A stretch of DNA of 22,451 bases from Chloroflexota bacterium (GTDB lineage: Bacteria > Chloroflexota > Limnocylindria > Limnocylindrales > CSP1-4), in assembly GCA_021801545.1 (NCBI GenBank), contig JAJYXX010000213.1:1-22451 (forward strand). The letters run 5' to 3'. The first letter of the stretch is position 1. Each line of letters opens with the position of its first letter. The translations under genes and the position numbers were made by a program. This document shows, one piece after another, positions 1 to 10,100 of this stretch. The notes below the pieces were generated by a model. The model was not told the DNA's origin and ran no database searches. It saw only the letters and a list, made by a program, of their open reading frames with translations.

Positions 1-78
1 ATCGACGCCCGCCTCGCGCAGCTCCTCGAGCGGGCCGGCGGCCCGGCGGCGCTCGAGCTCGTCCGTCCAGGGCCTCAT
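1..78 (-). CDS. 5' end of an unidentified gene, running off the left edge
   Basis: An ATG at 78 opens a minus-strand frame with no stop to the window edge. Its 26 visible residues (MRPWTDELERRRAAG...) read like a charged, helical N-terminus of a real protein. The gene would be divergent from the aconitase gene, sharing about 100 bp of upstream DNA with it. No clear ribosome-binding site is visible, so it may be leaderless or start elsewhere. The function cannot be told from this fragment. The plus-strand frame over the same bases is also open, so coding here is plausible rather than shown. Confidence 0.4.
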   Translation of the reverse strand, partial: MRPWTDELERRRAAGPLEELREAGVD

Positions 79-132
79 CGGACGGCCGACAGGACGGCGC
101 TCGAGGCGGCCCGCGTCAATGGCCGATCGCGG

Positions 133-138
133 TACGAT
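133..138 (+). promoter_or_regulatory. Possible -10 box upstream of the aconitase gene
   Basis: TACGAT lies 40 nt before the chosen GTG start, in the short divergent spacer. It matches four of six bases of the TATAAT consensus. No good -35 box is seen at normal spacing, so this is a weak call. Confidence 0.25.
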
Positions 139-177
139 TCCACGCAACGAGTGTACCCATCCGAGGAGCGACTGAGC

Positions 178-2910
178 GTGCCTGCCTTCGACCCGTTCGG
201 CGCCCGAGCCTCGCTCGGGCATGGTCTGCCCGACTACTACCGCCTGGCGGTGCTCGCCGATCGTGGGCTCGACCTCGCCCGGGCGCCGGTGACGCTGAAG
301 ATCCTCCTCGAGAACGTCCTCCGCCACGCCGGCGGCGGGATCGTCCGCGCCGAGGACGTCGAGGCGCTCGCCGCCTGGCGGCCGGGCTCGGCGGCCGAGG
401 TCGAGATCCCGTTCATGCCCGGCCGGGTCATCCTCCAGGACTTCACCGGCGTGCCGGGTGTCGTCGACCTCGCGGTCATGCGCGATGCGATGGCCGACCT
501 CGGCGGCGAGCCGCGGCGGGTGAACCCGCTCGTACCGGCCGACCTCGTCATCGACCATTCGGTCCAGGTCGACCGCTACGGCACGCCGGACGCGTTCGCC
601 TTCAACGTCGAACGCGAATACGCCCGCAACGGCGAGCGCTACCAGCTCCTGCGCTGGGCGCAGGGCGCGTTCGACGACCTGCGGGTCGTGCCGCCCGGGA
701 CCGGCATCGTCCACCAGGTGAACCTCGAGTACCTCGCCTCGGTTGTCGCCAGGCGCGACGACGGCCACGGGCCGGTCGCGTTCCCGGACACGCTCGTCGG
801 CACCGACTCGCACACGACGATGATCAACGGGCTCGGCGTCCTGGGCTACGGGGTCGGCGGGATCGAGGCCGAGGCGGTCCTCCTCGGCCAGCCGCTCTAC
901 CAACCGATGCCGCGGATCGTCGGCGTCCGGCTGACCGGGCAGCTCCCGAACGGCAGCACCGCGACCGACCTCGTCCTCGTCGTGACCGAGATGCTCCGCC
1001 GCTACGGCGTCGTCGGCTCGTTCGTGGAGTTCGCCGGCGACGGCCTGGCCGGGCTCAGCCTGGCCGACCGGGCGACGATCTCGAACATGTCGCCCGAGTT
1101 CGGGGCGACCGCGACCCTCTTCCCGATCGATGACGAGACGCTCGCCTACCTGCGCCTGACCGGCCGGCCAGCCGAGCTCGTCGACCTCGTCGAACGGTAT
1201 GCCAGGGCCCAGGGCCTGTGGCGCGAGCCGGGCGACGGACCGCTCTTCAACGACCTCCTCCAGCTCGATCTGGCGACCGTCGAGCCGTCGGTCGCCGGTC
1301 CCCGGCGACCCCAGGACCGGGTCGCCCTGGCCGACCTGCCGGCGAATTTCCGGGCCGCCTTTCCCGACGCGCTCCCCGACCGCTGCGTGGCCGTCGCCGA
1401 GGACCGGCTCGCCAACGAGGGCAGCCCGCCGAGCGTGACCGAGCACGACACGGTCGTGGTCGAGGTGCGCGGCGAGCGCCATCTCCTCCACAGCGGGTCG
1501 GTGGCGATCGCGGCGATCACGAGCTGCACGAACACCTCGAACCCGACCGTCATGGTCGGGGCGGGCCTCCTCGCCCGGAACGCCGTCGCCCGGGGCCTGC
1601 GTGTCGCCCCCACGGTGAAGACGAGCCTCGCCCCGGGCTCCCAGGTCGTCACCGCCTACCTCGAGGCGGCGGGCCTGATGCGCCCGCTCGAGCAGCTCGG
1701 CTTCGCGCTCGCCGGCTACGGCTGCACGACCTGCATCGGCAACAGCGGGCCGCTCGACGAGCCGATCGCCAGGGCGATCGAGGAGCACAACCTCGTCGTC
1801 GCCGCGGTCCTGTCGGGCAACCGCAACTTCGAGGGCCGGATCCACCCACTGGCGCGGGCGAGCTACCTCGCCTCGCCGCCGCTGGTCGTCGCCTTCGCGC
1901 TCGCCGGGCGGGTCGACATCGACCTGACGACCGAGCCGCTCGGCCGTGACGCGGAGGGCGCGCCGGTCTTCCTGGCCGACATCTGGCCAAGCAGCGACGA
2001 GATCCGGACCGTCATCGGCTCGTCGATCGACCCGGAGCTCTTCCGCCGAACGTACGCCCACGTCTTCGAGGGTGACGCGCGCTGGCGGGCGCTCCCGGTC
2101 CCCGAGGGCGACCGCTATGCCTGGGACCCGGCCTCGACGTACATCGCCCGACCGCCGTTCTTCGATCGCCTCTCGCTCGAGCCGAGCCCGACCCTCGACA
2201 TCGACGACGCCCGGGTGCTCGCCTTCCTCGGTGACTCGGTCACGACCGACCACATCTCGCCGGCCGGCTCGATCCCAGCCTGGTCACCGGCCGGCCAGTG
2301 GCTCCTGGCCCACGGCGTCGGGCCGCTCGAGTTCAACAGCTACGGCGCCCGGCGCGGTCACCACGAGGTGATGATCCGCGGCACGTTCGGCAACATCCGG
2401 CTGCGCAACCGGCTTGCGCCCGACAAGGAGGGTCCGTACACGGTCCACCTCCCCGACGGCGAGACGATGTTCATCTACGATGCCGCGATGCGCTACGCGA
2501 GCGAGAGCGTGCCGCTCCTCGTGATCGCCGGCCGCGAGTACGGTAGCGGCTCGTCGCGCGACTGGGCGGCGAAGGGCACCCGGCTGCTCGGGGTGCGAGC
2601 CGTCATCGCCGAGAGCTTCGAGCGGATCCACCGCTCGAACCTGGTGGGGATGGGCGTCCTGCCGCTCCAGTTCCAGCCCGGTGAGAGTGCCGCGTCGCTC
2701 GGCCTGAGCGGGCGGGAGTCGTACACGATCCACGGCCTCGCCGGCGGTCTGTCGCCGCGCCAGCAGCTGGCGGTGACGGCCCGCACGGATGACGGGGCCG
2801 AGCTCGAGTTCACCGTCACGGCCCGTCTCGACGGCCCGATCGAGGTCGAGTACTACCGCCACGGCGGGATCCTCCCGGCGGTCCTCCGGCGGCTCGCGAC
2901 GGAGGCCTGA
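178..2910 (+). CDS. acnA: Aconitate hydratase, AcnA type
   Basis: The product (910 aa) interconverts citrate and isocitrate through cis-aconitate in the TCA cycle, in the cytoplasm, using a 4Fe-4S cluster. The three cluster cysteines are present: C450 in SCTNTSNP and C516/C519 in GCTTCIGNSGP, close to their places in E. coli AcnA. Other family motifs are GTDSHTTM and, in the C-terminal swivel domain, SRDWAAKGT. The length is normal for the monomeric AcnA/IRP family and the domain order (large domains, linker, swivel) is complete. I chose the GTG at 178 because GAGGAG stands 9 nt before it; an in-frame GTG at 151 has no such site, and the frame is open to the window edge. It is a single gene, convergent with the ABC ATPase gene that ends 14 bp downstream. 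2-methylcitrate dehydratase activity is a possible alternative or additional role. Confidence 0.95.
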   Translation: MPAFDPFGARASLGHGLPDYYRLAVLADRGLDLARAPVTLKILLENVLRHAGGGIVRAEDVEALAAWRPGSAAEVEIPFMPGRVILQDFTGVPGVVDLAVMRDAMADLGGEPRRVNPLVPADLVIDHSVQVDRYGTPDAFAFNVEREYARNGERYQLLRWAQGAFDDLRVVPPGTGIVHQVNLEYLASVVARRDDGHGPVAFPDTLVGTDSHTTMINGLGVLGYGVGGIEAEAVLLGQPLYQPMPRIVGVRLTGQLPNGSTATDLVLVVTEMLRRYGVVGSFVEFAGDGLAGLSLADRATISNMSPEFGATATLFPIDDETLAYLRLTGRPAELVDLVERYARAQGLWREPGDGPLFNDLLQLDLATVEPSVAGPRRPQDRVALADLPANFRAAFPDALPDRCVAVAEDRLANEGSPPSVTEHDTVVVEVRGERHLLHSGSVAIAAITSCTNTSNPTVMVGAGLLARNAVARGLRVAPTVKTSLAPGSQVVTAYLEAAGLMRPLEQLGFALAGYGCTTCIGNSGPLDEPIARAIEEHNLVVAAVLSGNRNFEGRIHPLARASYLASPPLVVAFALAGRVDIDLTTEPLGRDAEGAPVFLADIWPSSDEIRTVIGSSIDPELFRRTYAHVFEGDARWRALPVPEGDRYAWDPASTYIARPPFFDRLSLEPSPTLDIDDARVLAFLGDSVTTDHISPAGSIPAWSPAGQWLLAHGVGPLEFNSYGARRGHHEVMIRGTFGNIRLRNRLAPDKEGPYTVHLPDGETMFIYDAAMRYASESVPLLVIAGREYGSGSSRDWAAKGTRLLGVRAVIAESFERIHRSNLVGMGVLPLQFQPGESAASLGLSGRESYTIHGLAGGLSPRQQLAVTARTDDGAELEFTVTARLDGPIEVEYYRHGGILPAVLRRLATEA

Positions 2911-2924
2911 GCGGCGCGCGCCGC

Positions 2925-3776
2925 TCAGCCGGTTCGAAGCGCTGCGCGACCCCGTCCGTCGCGCCGCGCGGCGAGCCGTCCGTCCCGGCGTTCGAGGACG
3001 AGCGACAGCCCGAACGCGCGGCCGAGCGCCTCGCCCGAGAGCGAGGTCTCGATCGGTCCCTCGGCCACCGCTCGACCGGCACCCAGGACGAGGGCGTGGG
3101 TGAACGCAGCGGGGATCTCCTCGACGTGGTGGGTGACGAGAACGATCGCCGCCAGCGACGTGTCCGCCGCGAGCGCCTCGAGCCGCTCGATCAGCGCCTC
3201 CCGGGCACCGAGATCCAGGGTCGCGGCCGGTTCGTCGAGCAGGAGCAGGGCCGGGCCGGGCATCAGGGCACGGGCGATCTGGACCCGCTGGCGCTCGCCA
3301 CTGGAGAGCGTCCCGAACGTCCGTGAGGCGAGCGGCCCACAGCCGAGGCGCTCGAGGAGGACCGCGGCCCGCTCGCGATCAGCGGCACTGTACTCGTGCC
3401 ACCACGGGCCGAGCGCAGCGTGACGAGCCGTCGTCACGACCTCGAGCGCGGTCAGGCTCGGCGGCAGGGCCGCCGCGAGGGCCGGGCTCGCGTAGCCGAT
3501 CCGGCGCCGCAGCTCGCGGGCGTCGGTCGTTCCCAGGCGCTCACCGAGCACGGCCACCTGCCCCTCCGACGGCCAGAGGTACGTGCTCGCGACCTGCAGG
3601 AGCGTCGTCTTGCCGGAGCCGTTCGGGCCGACGACGACCCAGCGCTCGCCGGCCCGGACCGTCCAGTCGACCGGCCCGAGGAGCGTCGTCAAGCCGCGCC
3701 GGACCAGGACGCCCCGGAGGTGGAGGACCGGGCCGGGGGGCGGCTCCGGTGCCGGGCTGTGGGAAGCGGGTGCCAT
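2925..3776 (-). CDS. Stand-alone ABC-type ATPase
   Basis: The 283-aa product is one ABC nucleotide-binding domain: Walker A GPNGSGKTT at residues 50-58, signature LSSGERQRVQIARAL from 157, Walker B LLLLDEP at 177-183, D-loop TLD and an H-loop THH at 215-217. There is no membrane segment and no permease or binding-protein gene beside it. It resembles soluble ATPases of the YlmA/ModF kind more than a importer subunit with partners nearby, but its substrate cannot be told. I prefer the ATG at 3776, with GGAG just before it, over the upstream GTG at 3890, whose 38 extra residues are Arg/Gly-rich and look non-coding. It lies 130 bp beyond the distal att repeat, so before the island inserted it would have followed the tRNA-Val on the same strand. 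Confidence 0.85.
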   Translation of the reverse strand: MAPASHSPAPEPPPGPVLHLRGVLVRRGLTTLLGPVDWTVRAGERWVVVGPNGSGKTTLLQVASTYLWPSEGQVAVLGERLGTTDARELRRRIGYASPALAAALPPSLTALEVVTTARHAALGPWWHEYSAADRERAAVLLERLGCGPLASRTFGTLSSGERQRVQIARALMPGPALLLLDEPAATLDLGAREALIERLEALAADTSLAAIVLVTHHVEEIPAAFTHALVLGAGRAVAEGPIETSLSGEALGRAFGLSLVLERRDGRLAARRDGRGRAALRTG

Positions 3777-3905
3777 CGCTCCGATCGTAGCGGAGGCGCC
3801 GTCCAAGCGCCGGGTCGAGCGCCGCCTGAGCGCCGCCCGACCGCCGCGTGACCGCCGGCCGTGCGGTCCAGGGCGCACGAGGTCAACCACGGAATGGATA
3901 GGGAT

Positions 3906-3922
3906 GGTGGGCGATACTGGAG
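3906..3922 (-). repeat. Distal att-like repeat (copy of the tRNA-Val 3' end)
   Basis: TGGTGGGCGATACTGGA on the plus strand matches 15231-15247 without mismatch; the match stops at both sides. Read on the minus strand it is TCCAGTATCGCCCACCA, the 3' part of the T-arm, the acceptor strand, the discriminator and CCA of the tRNA. The rest of the tRNA is absent, so this is not a second tRNA gene. A partial tRNA 3' end in direct orientation is the usual scar of integrase-mediated insertion into a tRNA. Confidence 0.85.
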
Positions 3923-3953
3923 AACCGGCAACGAGAGTTACCTCGTCTCATGC

Positions 3954-3987
3954 CTTCGCGCCCCCGAACCGACTTGGGGCGCGGAAG
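3954..3987. repeat. Imperfect inverted repeat downstream of the operon
   Basis: CTTCGCGCCCC pairs with GGGGCGCGGAAG across an 11-nt loop, giving about 11 bp with one bulged G. It lies 145 nt after the last operon gene and 32 nt inside the distal att repeat. Neither strand has a following T-run, so it is not a classical intrinsic terminator. It could stop transcription in another way or be a protein-binding site near att. Confidence 0.5.
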
Positions 3988-4130
3988 CAAAGGGGAGGAC
4001 GTGCTCGCGGGGTACGCCGGAGCGTTGTAATGGTCCAGCGCGGGCGGCAGCGGCGCGGCCCGGAGCAGGACCGCTGCGGCGAGCGGAATCCTGAAGGACG
4101 CAACTGCTGCCAATACACGGGCCCGCCGCG

Positions 4131-7100
4131 CTACTCGCGCTCCATCTTGAGGGACGCGAGGTTGGCGAACGGCGACTCGTGCGGGCCATCGCTCTCAGAC
4201 GCTCCGCTTGGTCGCGTCGGCATCAGCACCTGAGCGGCGATCCGGCCCTTTTTGCGATCAACTGTCGTGATGCGCACATCGACCCTCGCGCCGATGCCCT
4301 GGCCGGCGACGTACTCCTGCTCGACCGTGTCGTCGAGCGGTACCCATGCCACCTCGCCACCGCGAAGGCGGACCCATGCGTTGTGCTCGCTGATGCCAGT
4401 GATGTCGCCCCACGCAGTCGTGCCGACGACGAAGTCCATGGGGTTGAACGCGCGGCATGTGAGGTCGATCTGGTCACGGCGCGTGTCGATGTGGATAACG
4501 CGTGCTCGAATCACGTCGCCGGTCCGAACCTGCTGGGGCGGCCTGTTCTCGTTGCGGATGTAGCCAACAAGGCCATCCACGGTCGCCAGGATTACGTCGG
4601 CCGCGAAGAACACGTGCGCGTCCACCTGGTCGCCGACGTGGACGGCGTCGCCATTGAATGGAGCGACGGAAAAGCGGATCTTGCGCCGTGCAGGGGTGAT
4701 GCCCACCACCTTGCCCGTCACCCGTTCGCCGAGTCGCCATGTTCGAGCAGGTCGGTCCGGCGGCAGGCGCTGCGGATCGACACGCAGGTCGTGACCCCGG
4801 GCGTGAACAATGAGGCCGTCGCCTTGGACCTTCGCCACGATGCCCTCGAGGACCTCTCCGACGCCGAAGGCCGTTGGATCGAAGGTGCGCGCGTCGAACT
4901 TGACGATCTGACCGATGCTTACGATTCGGGCGGCCAGGGTGTCGCCGAGCTTGTACGCGGAGAGCGGCTTCGGCAACTGCTCCTCGTAGATCACCCCGTT
5001 CATGTCTTCGGCCGTGACCATGAGCGAGTGGGGGCGGACCTCGACGACCCTGACCTGGAACTCGCGATCGAAGATGCTCACCCCGCCCGCTGCCGGCGCA
5101 GGCTTTCCCTGCTCCGCGGGCAGGTGATAGCCGACCAGCACCGAGGTCGAACCGACGAACAGGTCGAGCCGCAGCCCGTCGCTCGCCTTGGCTCGCGCGG
5201 TATCACGTAGCCCGGCAAGATCGAAGCGGAACAGCCCATCCGGCGTCGTCCGACCTGCACCTGCCAACAGGAGGCGGTCGCCCTCCGCGTCCTCGAGAAG
5301 CAGTCGGACTGGCACGTCGGGGCGACCGACGGACACCAACAGCGCAGGGAGCTCGGCCCCAAGGTCAGCAGGCTCGAACGAGATCACGTCCGAGGCCATT
5401 CGGGGGACGACGGCCCCCGCGCGGAACGCCCACTGGATCCGCGGCACCGCGACAAGCAGGCCGACTTTCGCGTCGTGGTCACGGGAGAAGACCCAGACCT
5501 CCCCGTGGGTCTCGTGAGCGGGCACACCGAGGGTGTACGGCTCGCCGGGGCCGCGCCCGGGGAAGCGAAGGTCGCGGCTCGCCGTACGCATCTCGATGCC
5601 CACCTCGCCCGTTCCCGGCGACAGCGGATCAGCGGGCGTCCCGAGCGTGAGCTCAGGCACGAGGACGAACGCATCGCGGAAGTCCGAGCCCAGCGAGCCC
5701 GTCACGCTGACATTCCAGCGACCCATGGGAGCAGTTCCGACCACGTCGGCGAGATCGACGCGCGACGGTAGGTCACCGGTCGTGACGGTCGATGCCGCCG
5801 ACGTCCCTGCAGGACCGGACACGCGGACGGTCCAGGTTCCGCGCGCCGGCAGGATGATCGATGGAAGCGCGCTTCGGACCGCGAGGCCCTCCTGACTGTG
5901 GAGGTCGCGCATTGGGGGCTCGGCGAACTCGGGGTGCGCCGCGGTGGCCCGCCGGACCGGCACACGCCCAATCTCCTCGTCTCCGTCAAGCGCGAGGAGC
6001 ATGTCGACCGAGGACAGGTCGACCCGCACCGCCTTGTGCTGCGACCACGCCCCAGAGAAGCGCGTCATCTCCCCCTCGAGCGACCGTTGGCCGTCCGCCT
6101 CGAGCGACGCGAGCTGGACGCCCCGACGCGTCACGACCCACGCTGCATCGGCCTTGATGCCCTCGACGTCCGCCAGATAGGTGCGGTTGTCGTCGAAGCA
6201 GAGCATCCGGTCATCGCCGAAGCACTCGAACGTGCGCTCGAACACCGTTTCACCATTGCGCCGGCCGGACACGACCCACTCATCGGCGGGGAACAGTGGC
6301 AGCGGCGCCAGATCGCGGCGCGGGTAAGCGCGTTCGACCTTGGCGATGCCCGAGCCGTCCTCGATGGTCCAGGTCAGGCTCTCGCCGACCTCGCGTACCA
6401 GCGGCGGGAGCCGTAGGACTGGACCCTCATCACCCCATGGGTCGAGCTCGATCGTCGGTCGCGGCAGCGTCGGCCGTGGCTTGGGCACGTCGGCCTCGGG
6501 CACGGTCAGGTAGGCGCGCACGATGTGCCGAGGAACTCCGACCTCCGCGCCGGCCGCGAGTTCGACCCGCGGGATCGCTGCAAGGCCGATGAGGCGGTCC
6601 ACGAGGTCGACGGCCGTCTTGCCGCCGTACAGGATGAAGCGGCTCACGGTCGTCGTCAGCGCGCGCGGCGGCTCGCGCCGCCACCGAGCCACCAGCTCTG
6701 CTCCCGTGGCCCCTGGCGCGTGCCGGACCGCGGTGAACAGGACGTCGGTCAGGAAGTCATGTGCGAGCGACGCGGGGATTCCTCCGTGGGCAAGGATCGG
6801 AGCAAGGAACCGACGCGCCTTCTCGCCCTCTGCCCGGAACTGCGGGAACGTCTCGAGGTCGAGGGTAGTCAGTGCGGTCAGGAACGCCTCGCCCGTCCGG
6901 TTCTGCTCCGCCGGCGCGAGATCCAGTTCCTTCCAGTACTCATTGTCGTGGTACTTGTGTACGCCCCAGTCGGCAAGGAACACGGCGCCGATCGCCGGGT
7001 ACTTGCGGACGAGCTCGTCCTTGGGCATGCGCGTGAAGGTCCACGCCATCTTGACCTCGAGCAGGAGGTCGTCGTCGAGCGAGAGCTCGCACACGAGCCG

Positions 7101-7166
7101 CGAGCCCGCGAGGAGCCGGCGGAGCTCTCGATCGAGTTGGCTGTTTGTGCGGCGGGTCTCGGTCAC
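4131..7166 (-). CDS. Large defence-associated protein, DruH-like, with four S1/OB-like repeats
   Basis: The product has 1011 aa and is the last gene of the operon. The N-terminal third is helical and carries conserved-looking segments at residues 56-78 (YPAIGAVFLADWG, then HDNEYW) and 118-131 (RRFLAPILAHGGIP). The middle third is rich in beta strands. From about residue 699 four consecutive segments (699-765, 770-835, 845-905, 915-985) each show the S1/OB pattern: a V.G.V strand, a central glycine turn and a closing V..ID..R..I strand. The layout and the helicase partner resemble DruH of Druantia type III (STY4851/ECs_5259-like proteins); this comes from memory and family knowledge, not a search. 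I chose GTG 7166, 4 nt after the helicase stop, which gives a charged N-terminus and coupled translation; the open frame reaches 7544 but that part is antisense-like shadow over the helicase gene. No catalytic motif is evident, so a nucleic-acid-binding or scaffolding role is inferred. Confidence 0.7.
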   Translation of the reverse strand: MTETRRTNSQLDRELRRLLAGSRLVCELSLDDDLLLEVKMAWTFTRMPKDELVRKYPAIGAVFLADWGVHKYHDNEYWKELDLAPAEQNRTGEAFLTALTTLDLETFPQFRAEGEKARRFLAPILAHGGIPASLAHDFLTDVLFTAVRHAPGATGAELVARWRREPPRALTTTVSRFILYGGKTAVDLVDRLIGLAAIPRVELAAGAEVGVPRHIVRAYLTVPEADVPKPRPTLPRPTIELDPWGDEGPVLRLPPLVREVGESLTWTIEDGSGIAKVERAYPRRDLAPLPLFPADEWVVSGRRNGETVFERTFECFGDDRMLCFDDNRTYLADVEGIKADAAWVVTRRGVQLASLEADGQRSLEGEMTRFSGAWSQHKAVRVDLSSVDMLLALDGDEEIGRVPVRRATAAHPEFAEPPMRDLHSQEGLAVRSALPSIILPARGTWTVRVSGPAGTSAASTVTTGDLPSRVDLADVVGTAPMGRWNVSVTGSLGSDFRDAFVLVPELTLGTPADPLSPGTGEVGIEMRTASRDLRFPGRGPGEPYTLGVPAHETHGEVWVFSRDHDAKVGLLVAVPRIQWAFRAGAVVPRMASDVISFEPADLGAELPALLVSVGRPDVPVRLLLEDAEGDRLLLAGAGRTTPDGLFRFDLAGLRDTARAKASDGLRLDLFVGSTSVLVGYHLPAEQGKPAPAAGGVSIFDREFQVRVVEVRPHSLMVTAEDMNGVIYEEQLPKPLSAYKLGDTLAARIVSIGQIVKFDARTFDPTAFGVGEVLEGIVAKVQGDGLIVHARGHDLRVDPQRLPPDRPARTWRLGERVTGKVVGITPARRKIRFSVAPFNGDAVHVGDQVDAHVFFAADVILATVDGLVGYIRNENRPPQQVRTGDVIRARVIHIDTRRDQIDLTCRAFNPMDFVVGTTAWGDITGISEHNAWVRLRGGEVAWVPLDDTVEQEYVAGQGIGARVDVRITTVDRKKGRIAAQVLMPTRPSGASESDGPHESPFANLASLKMERE

Positions 7167-7170
7167 CGCG

Positions 7171-10100
7171 CTACACCCGGAGCGGACGCAGTACGTCCGC
7201 GGCAGCGGACCGAACGAGCTGCTCGTGGAAGAGCTGGTTGCTGTAGCTGCGCAGGCAGCCGTAGCACGAGGTCTCGGGGCCGCACTCGCACACCGACACT
7301 CGCTCGATCGCGGCGTCAACGACGTCGGCCAGTGAGTCGCGGATGCGGCGGGCGTGACCGGCACCCCCCGGGACCGTGTCGTAGATGACGATGGCCGACG
7401 ATGAGCCTGCTTGCCAGCGGTGAAGGGTGCCGTCGATCTCGTCGCGCTTGATGCCGATGCGGCCAGCGCCCTCGAGGATTGCGTATAGCGCGCTGCGCAG
7501 CTCGGCGTCCTGGTGCGCGGCGCCGAGGCGAATCTCGACGACATCGGTCAGGAACTCGTGGCCGAGTTGGCGCTGTTGCGGGATGCCGGAACACTCAGCC
7601 GTCCGACCTGGGCGCTTATGCTTCTTGGCGTCGGCGCGCTTGGAATGGCGGTCGCGCGGCGGGGCCGGCTCGGCCCACCCGCAGTACCCGCAGACGCGGA
7701 AGCCGCGCTTGCCCGAGCCGCGGTTGATGACCACGATGCGGCCCTGCGGCGACAGGACGGTCTCGGCCGAACCGGCACGGACACCCAGCGGCGTCACCTC
7801 CTCGATGGCGTCCGGGTGCCCGTACGCCCCGAACCACGACTCCATCGACGAACGGCGCATGACGGGTGTCTCGCCGATTGCCGTCTCCGACGGCGCGCCG
7901 ATGAAGCCGAAGATGGGCTGGATCCATGTGCCGCCGCCGGCACTGTCCGTCCCGCCGCAGATCTCACAGCCGTCGGCGAGGCCCGCGTCGGCGGGCACGT
8001 CCCGGTAGGCGCCGCACTCATTGCACACGGCCCAGTCCCGCAACCGCCATTCCTGCGACGCGTGGCGCTTGAGGCCGATGCTTCGCCAGACCCTCTTGCC
8101 CGCGACGACCTCGCCGCCCGGCGCGTACTCCGCGATGGCGAGCCGGAGGTCGCGGTCGAGTTTGATGCCTGCGGCATCCTCGCGGCCGGTAAGCGACAGG
8201 TCGAGCTCGACCACGTCCACTGGGAAGCCGTATTTGGGCAGGACGTTCCGGCGCGCAAGGAACGACACGAGGTTCTCATCGGCGAGCGTCTCGCGCTGGC
8301 CCTTGAGCACCTTTGCTCGCCCGTAGTCCTCTTTCTCGACCGCCGCCAGCCGGGCCTGCTCGATTTGGTCGTAGTCGTCGCGGGTCGTCTCGACCGCACG
8401 CATCAGCCACCCGGTCGAAGGATCCTCGGGGTTCGACTCGACCAGGTCGGTTACCCACGACCATCCCGCGACATCGACGGTCTCGGCCACCGTCGGCGGC
8501 AGGATCCGCTCGAGCGCCTCGCCGAGCGCCCGCGGCTTCGTGCCAAGCCACGCCACGAACCGGTCCGACCCGCTTGTACGGTCCCGCTCGGGATCCGGCA
8601 GCGCGAACGGCCCCGCCTTGAACATCGGCTCGACGTGGAGCCAGGCCGCGAGGGCAGTCGAGTGCGCGTGGCGGCGGCCGATGACCGGGTTGTCGATGAT
8701 GATGACGGGCGGTCGGACCGCGCCCGTGATCATGGGTGCGGGATTGCGGAACCACGAGAGGTCGTGGTTACGGCGCTGGGCGAGCGTCACGACGATTGCC
8801 GCGGATCCGGCGCGTCGGCCGGCGCGACCGGCGCGCTGCACGTAGTTCGCCGGCGTCGGCGGCACGTTGCGAAGCAGGACGGCCTCGACCTCGCCGACGT
8901 CGACACCCAGCTCGAAGGTCGTCGAGCATGACAGCACGTTGATGTCGCCCTTCACAAAGGCGTTCTGGATCTCGGTGCCGCGTTCCATCGCCCACTGCGC
9001 CGTGTGCTCCTGGACCCGCATCACGATGGGCGCGAGCGTCTCGTACAGCACGGCGTAGTGACTGGTCGCCGCGCTCTCATCGATCGCCTCGAGCGACCCC
9101 TCGCAGCGGTACGCCGGGCAGATGCCCGCGACGTTGGTCCACGACACCTGGCGGCACCGGTTGCACCTCCATCGCGACCCCGCTCCCTCGGCAGGCGTGA
9201 AGTAGTGGCGGTCGTGGGCGAGCCGGCGGACCGCTCCCCGCTCGCCGCGCTCGATCGTCTGCGGCAGCAGTGCCTCCCACGGGGAATGCTGCTCAGTCAT
9301 CTCGTCCCATAGGTTGGACAGCATCGCGATGGCGTCGACCGAAAGGCCCTTCGCGGCGATGGCCTTCTCGAGGATGTTGCGGCGCCGGTTGAGGCCCCGC
9401 GACGGTGTCCACGCGAGCAGCGCCTTCGCGGCGATCGCGTTGCTACCGCGCATTGCGGTGTCCTTGTTCCGGGGCGCGAACGCCTCATCGGTCCGCGACA
9501 CGTCGTTGGGGAACGTGAGCACGCTGTCAGTTCGTAGCGTCCCGAGCAGCATCTCGAGCAGCCCGCGGGCCTGCGCGTCGTTGAGCCCGAGCGGTGCGAG
9601 CGCCTTTGGCACCTGCGGCGGCAGCCCGAGGGTCGTGCGTACGAGGCCGACGCCGTCGAGGCTGATGCGGCGGTCGAACGACATCAACTCCTGCATCAGC
9701 CACTTGCGCACTTCGGCCCGGTGCTCGGACGGCTGGTGTGATGGGTTGAGCACTCGTTCGTTGAGCGCGACCGTGGCGAGCCGGCCGGCAAGCAAGTCGA
9801 ACGAGACGGGCGAATCCTCATACAGGTCGCGCAGAGCGCGCAGGATCAGCGACCGCCGCAGTTGGGTGTCGTACGTGCGCTCGAGGAACGGCGCGAAGAA
9901 GGCGGCCTCTTGGCGCGAGTCGGCGAATGCCAGCAGCTTGCGGCCGCCGCCGAGCTTGTCGGCGATCTTAGGCTCGATTGCGACCGGGAGTCCCTGGTAC
10001 AGCACGGTCGAGATGACGGCGGCAGGCGCGCTCGTATCTGTGAGGAACCGCCCCACGATGTCGGCGCCGCTGGCCGACTGGTGGCAGGCGCCACACCGGC

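Larger units (their letters stand above)
3777..4130 (-). other. Gene-free stretch at the distal island end
   Basis: About 350 bp between the large S1-repeat protein gene and the ABC ATPase gene. It holds the distal 17-bp copy of the tRNA-Val 3' end (3906-3922) and one sizeable imperfect hairpin (3954-3987). Short open frames on both strands have no start signal and show no recognisable protein. I see no integrase remnant here. Confidence 0.6.

Noticed and set aside
1218..1949. 243-aa open frame on the plus strand inside acnA
   Set aside because: Alternative frame of the aconitase gene; almost entirely Arg, Gly, Ala and Pro.
3906..3922. A second tRNA-Val gene
   Set aside because: Only the last 17 nt match; anticodon arm, D-arm and 5' acceptor strand are missing.
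4179..5210. 343-aa open frame on the plus strand
   Set aside because: Antisense to the S1-repeat protein; Asp/Arg/Ala-rich with no recognisable domain.
7167..7544. Longer N-terminus for the S1-repeat protein
   Set aside because: These residues overlap the conserved C-terminus of the helicase and are Ser/Arg/Ala-rich shadow sequence; GTG 7166 is better placed.
7513..8931. 472-aa open frame on the plus strand
   Set aside because: Antisense to the well-supported helicase gene, with low-complexity Arg/Ala/Asp composition.
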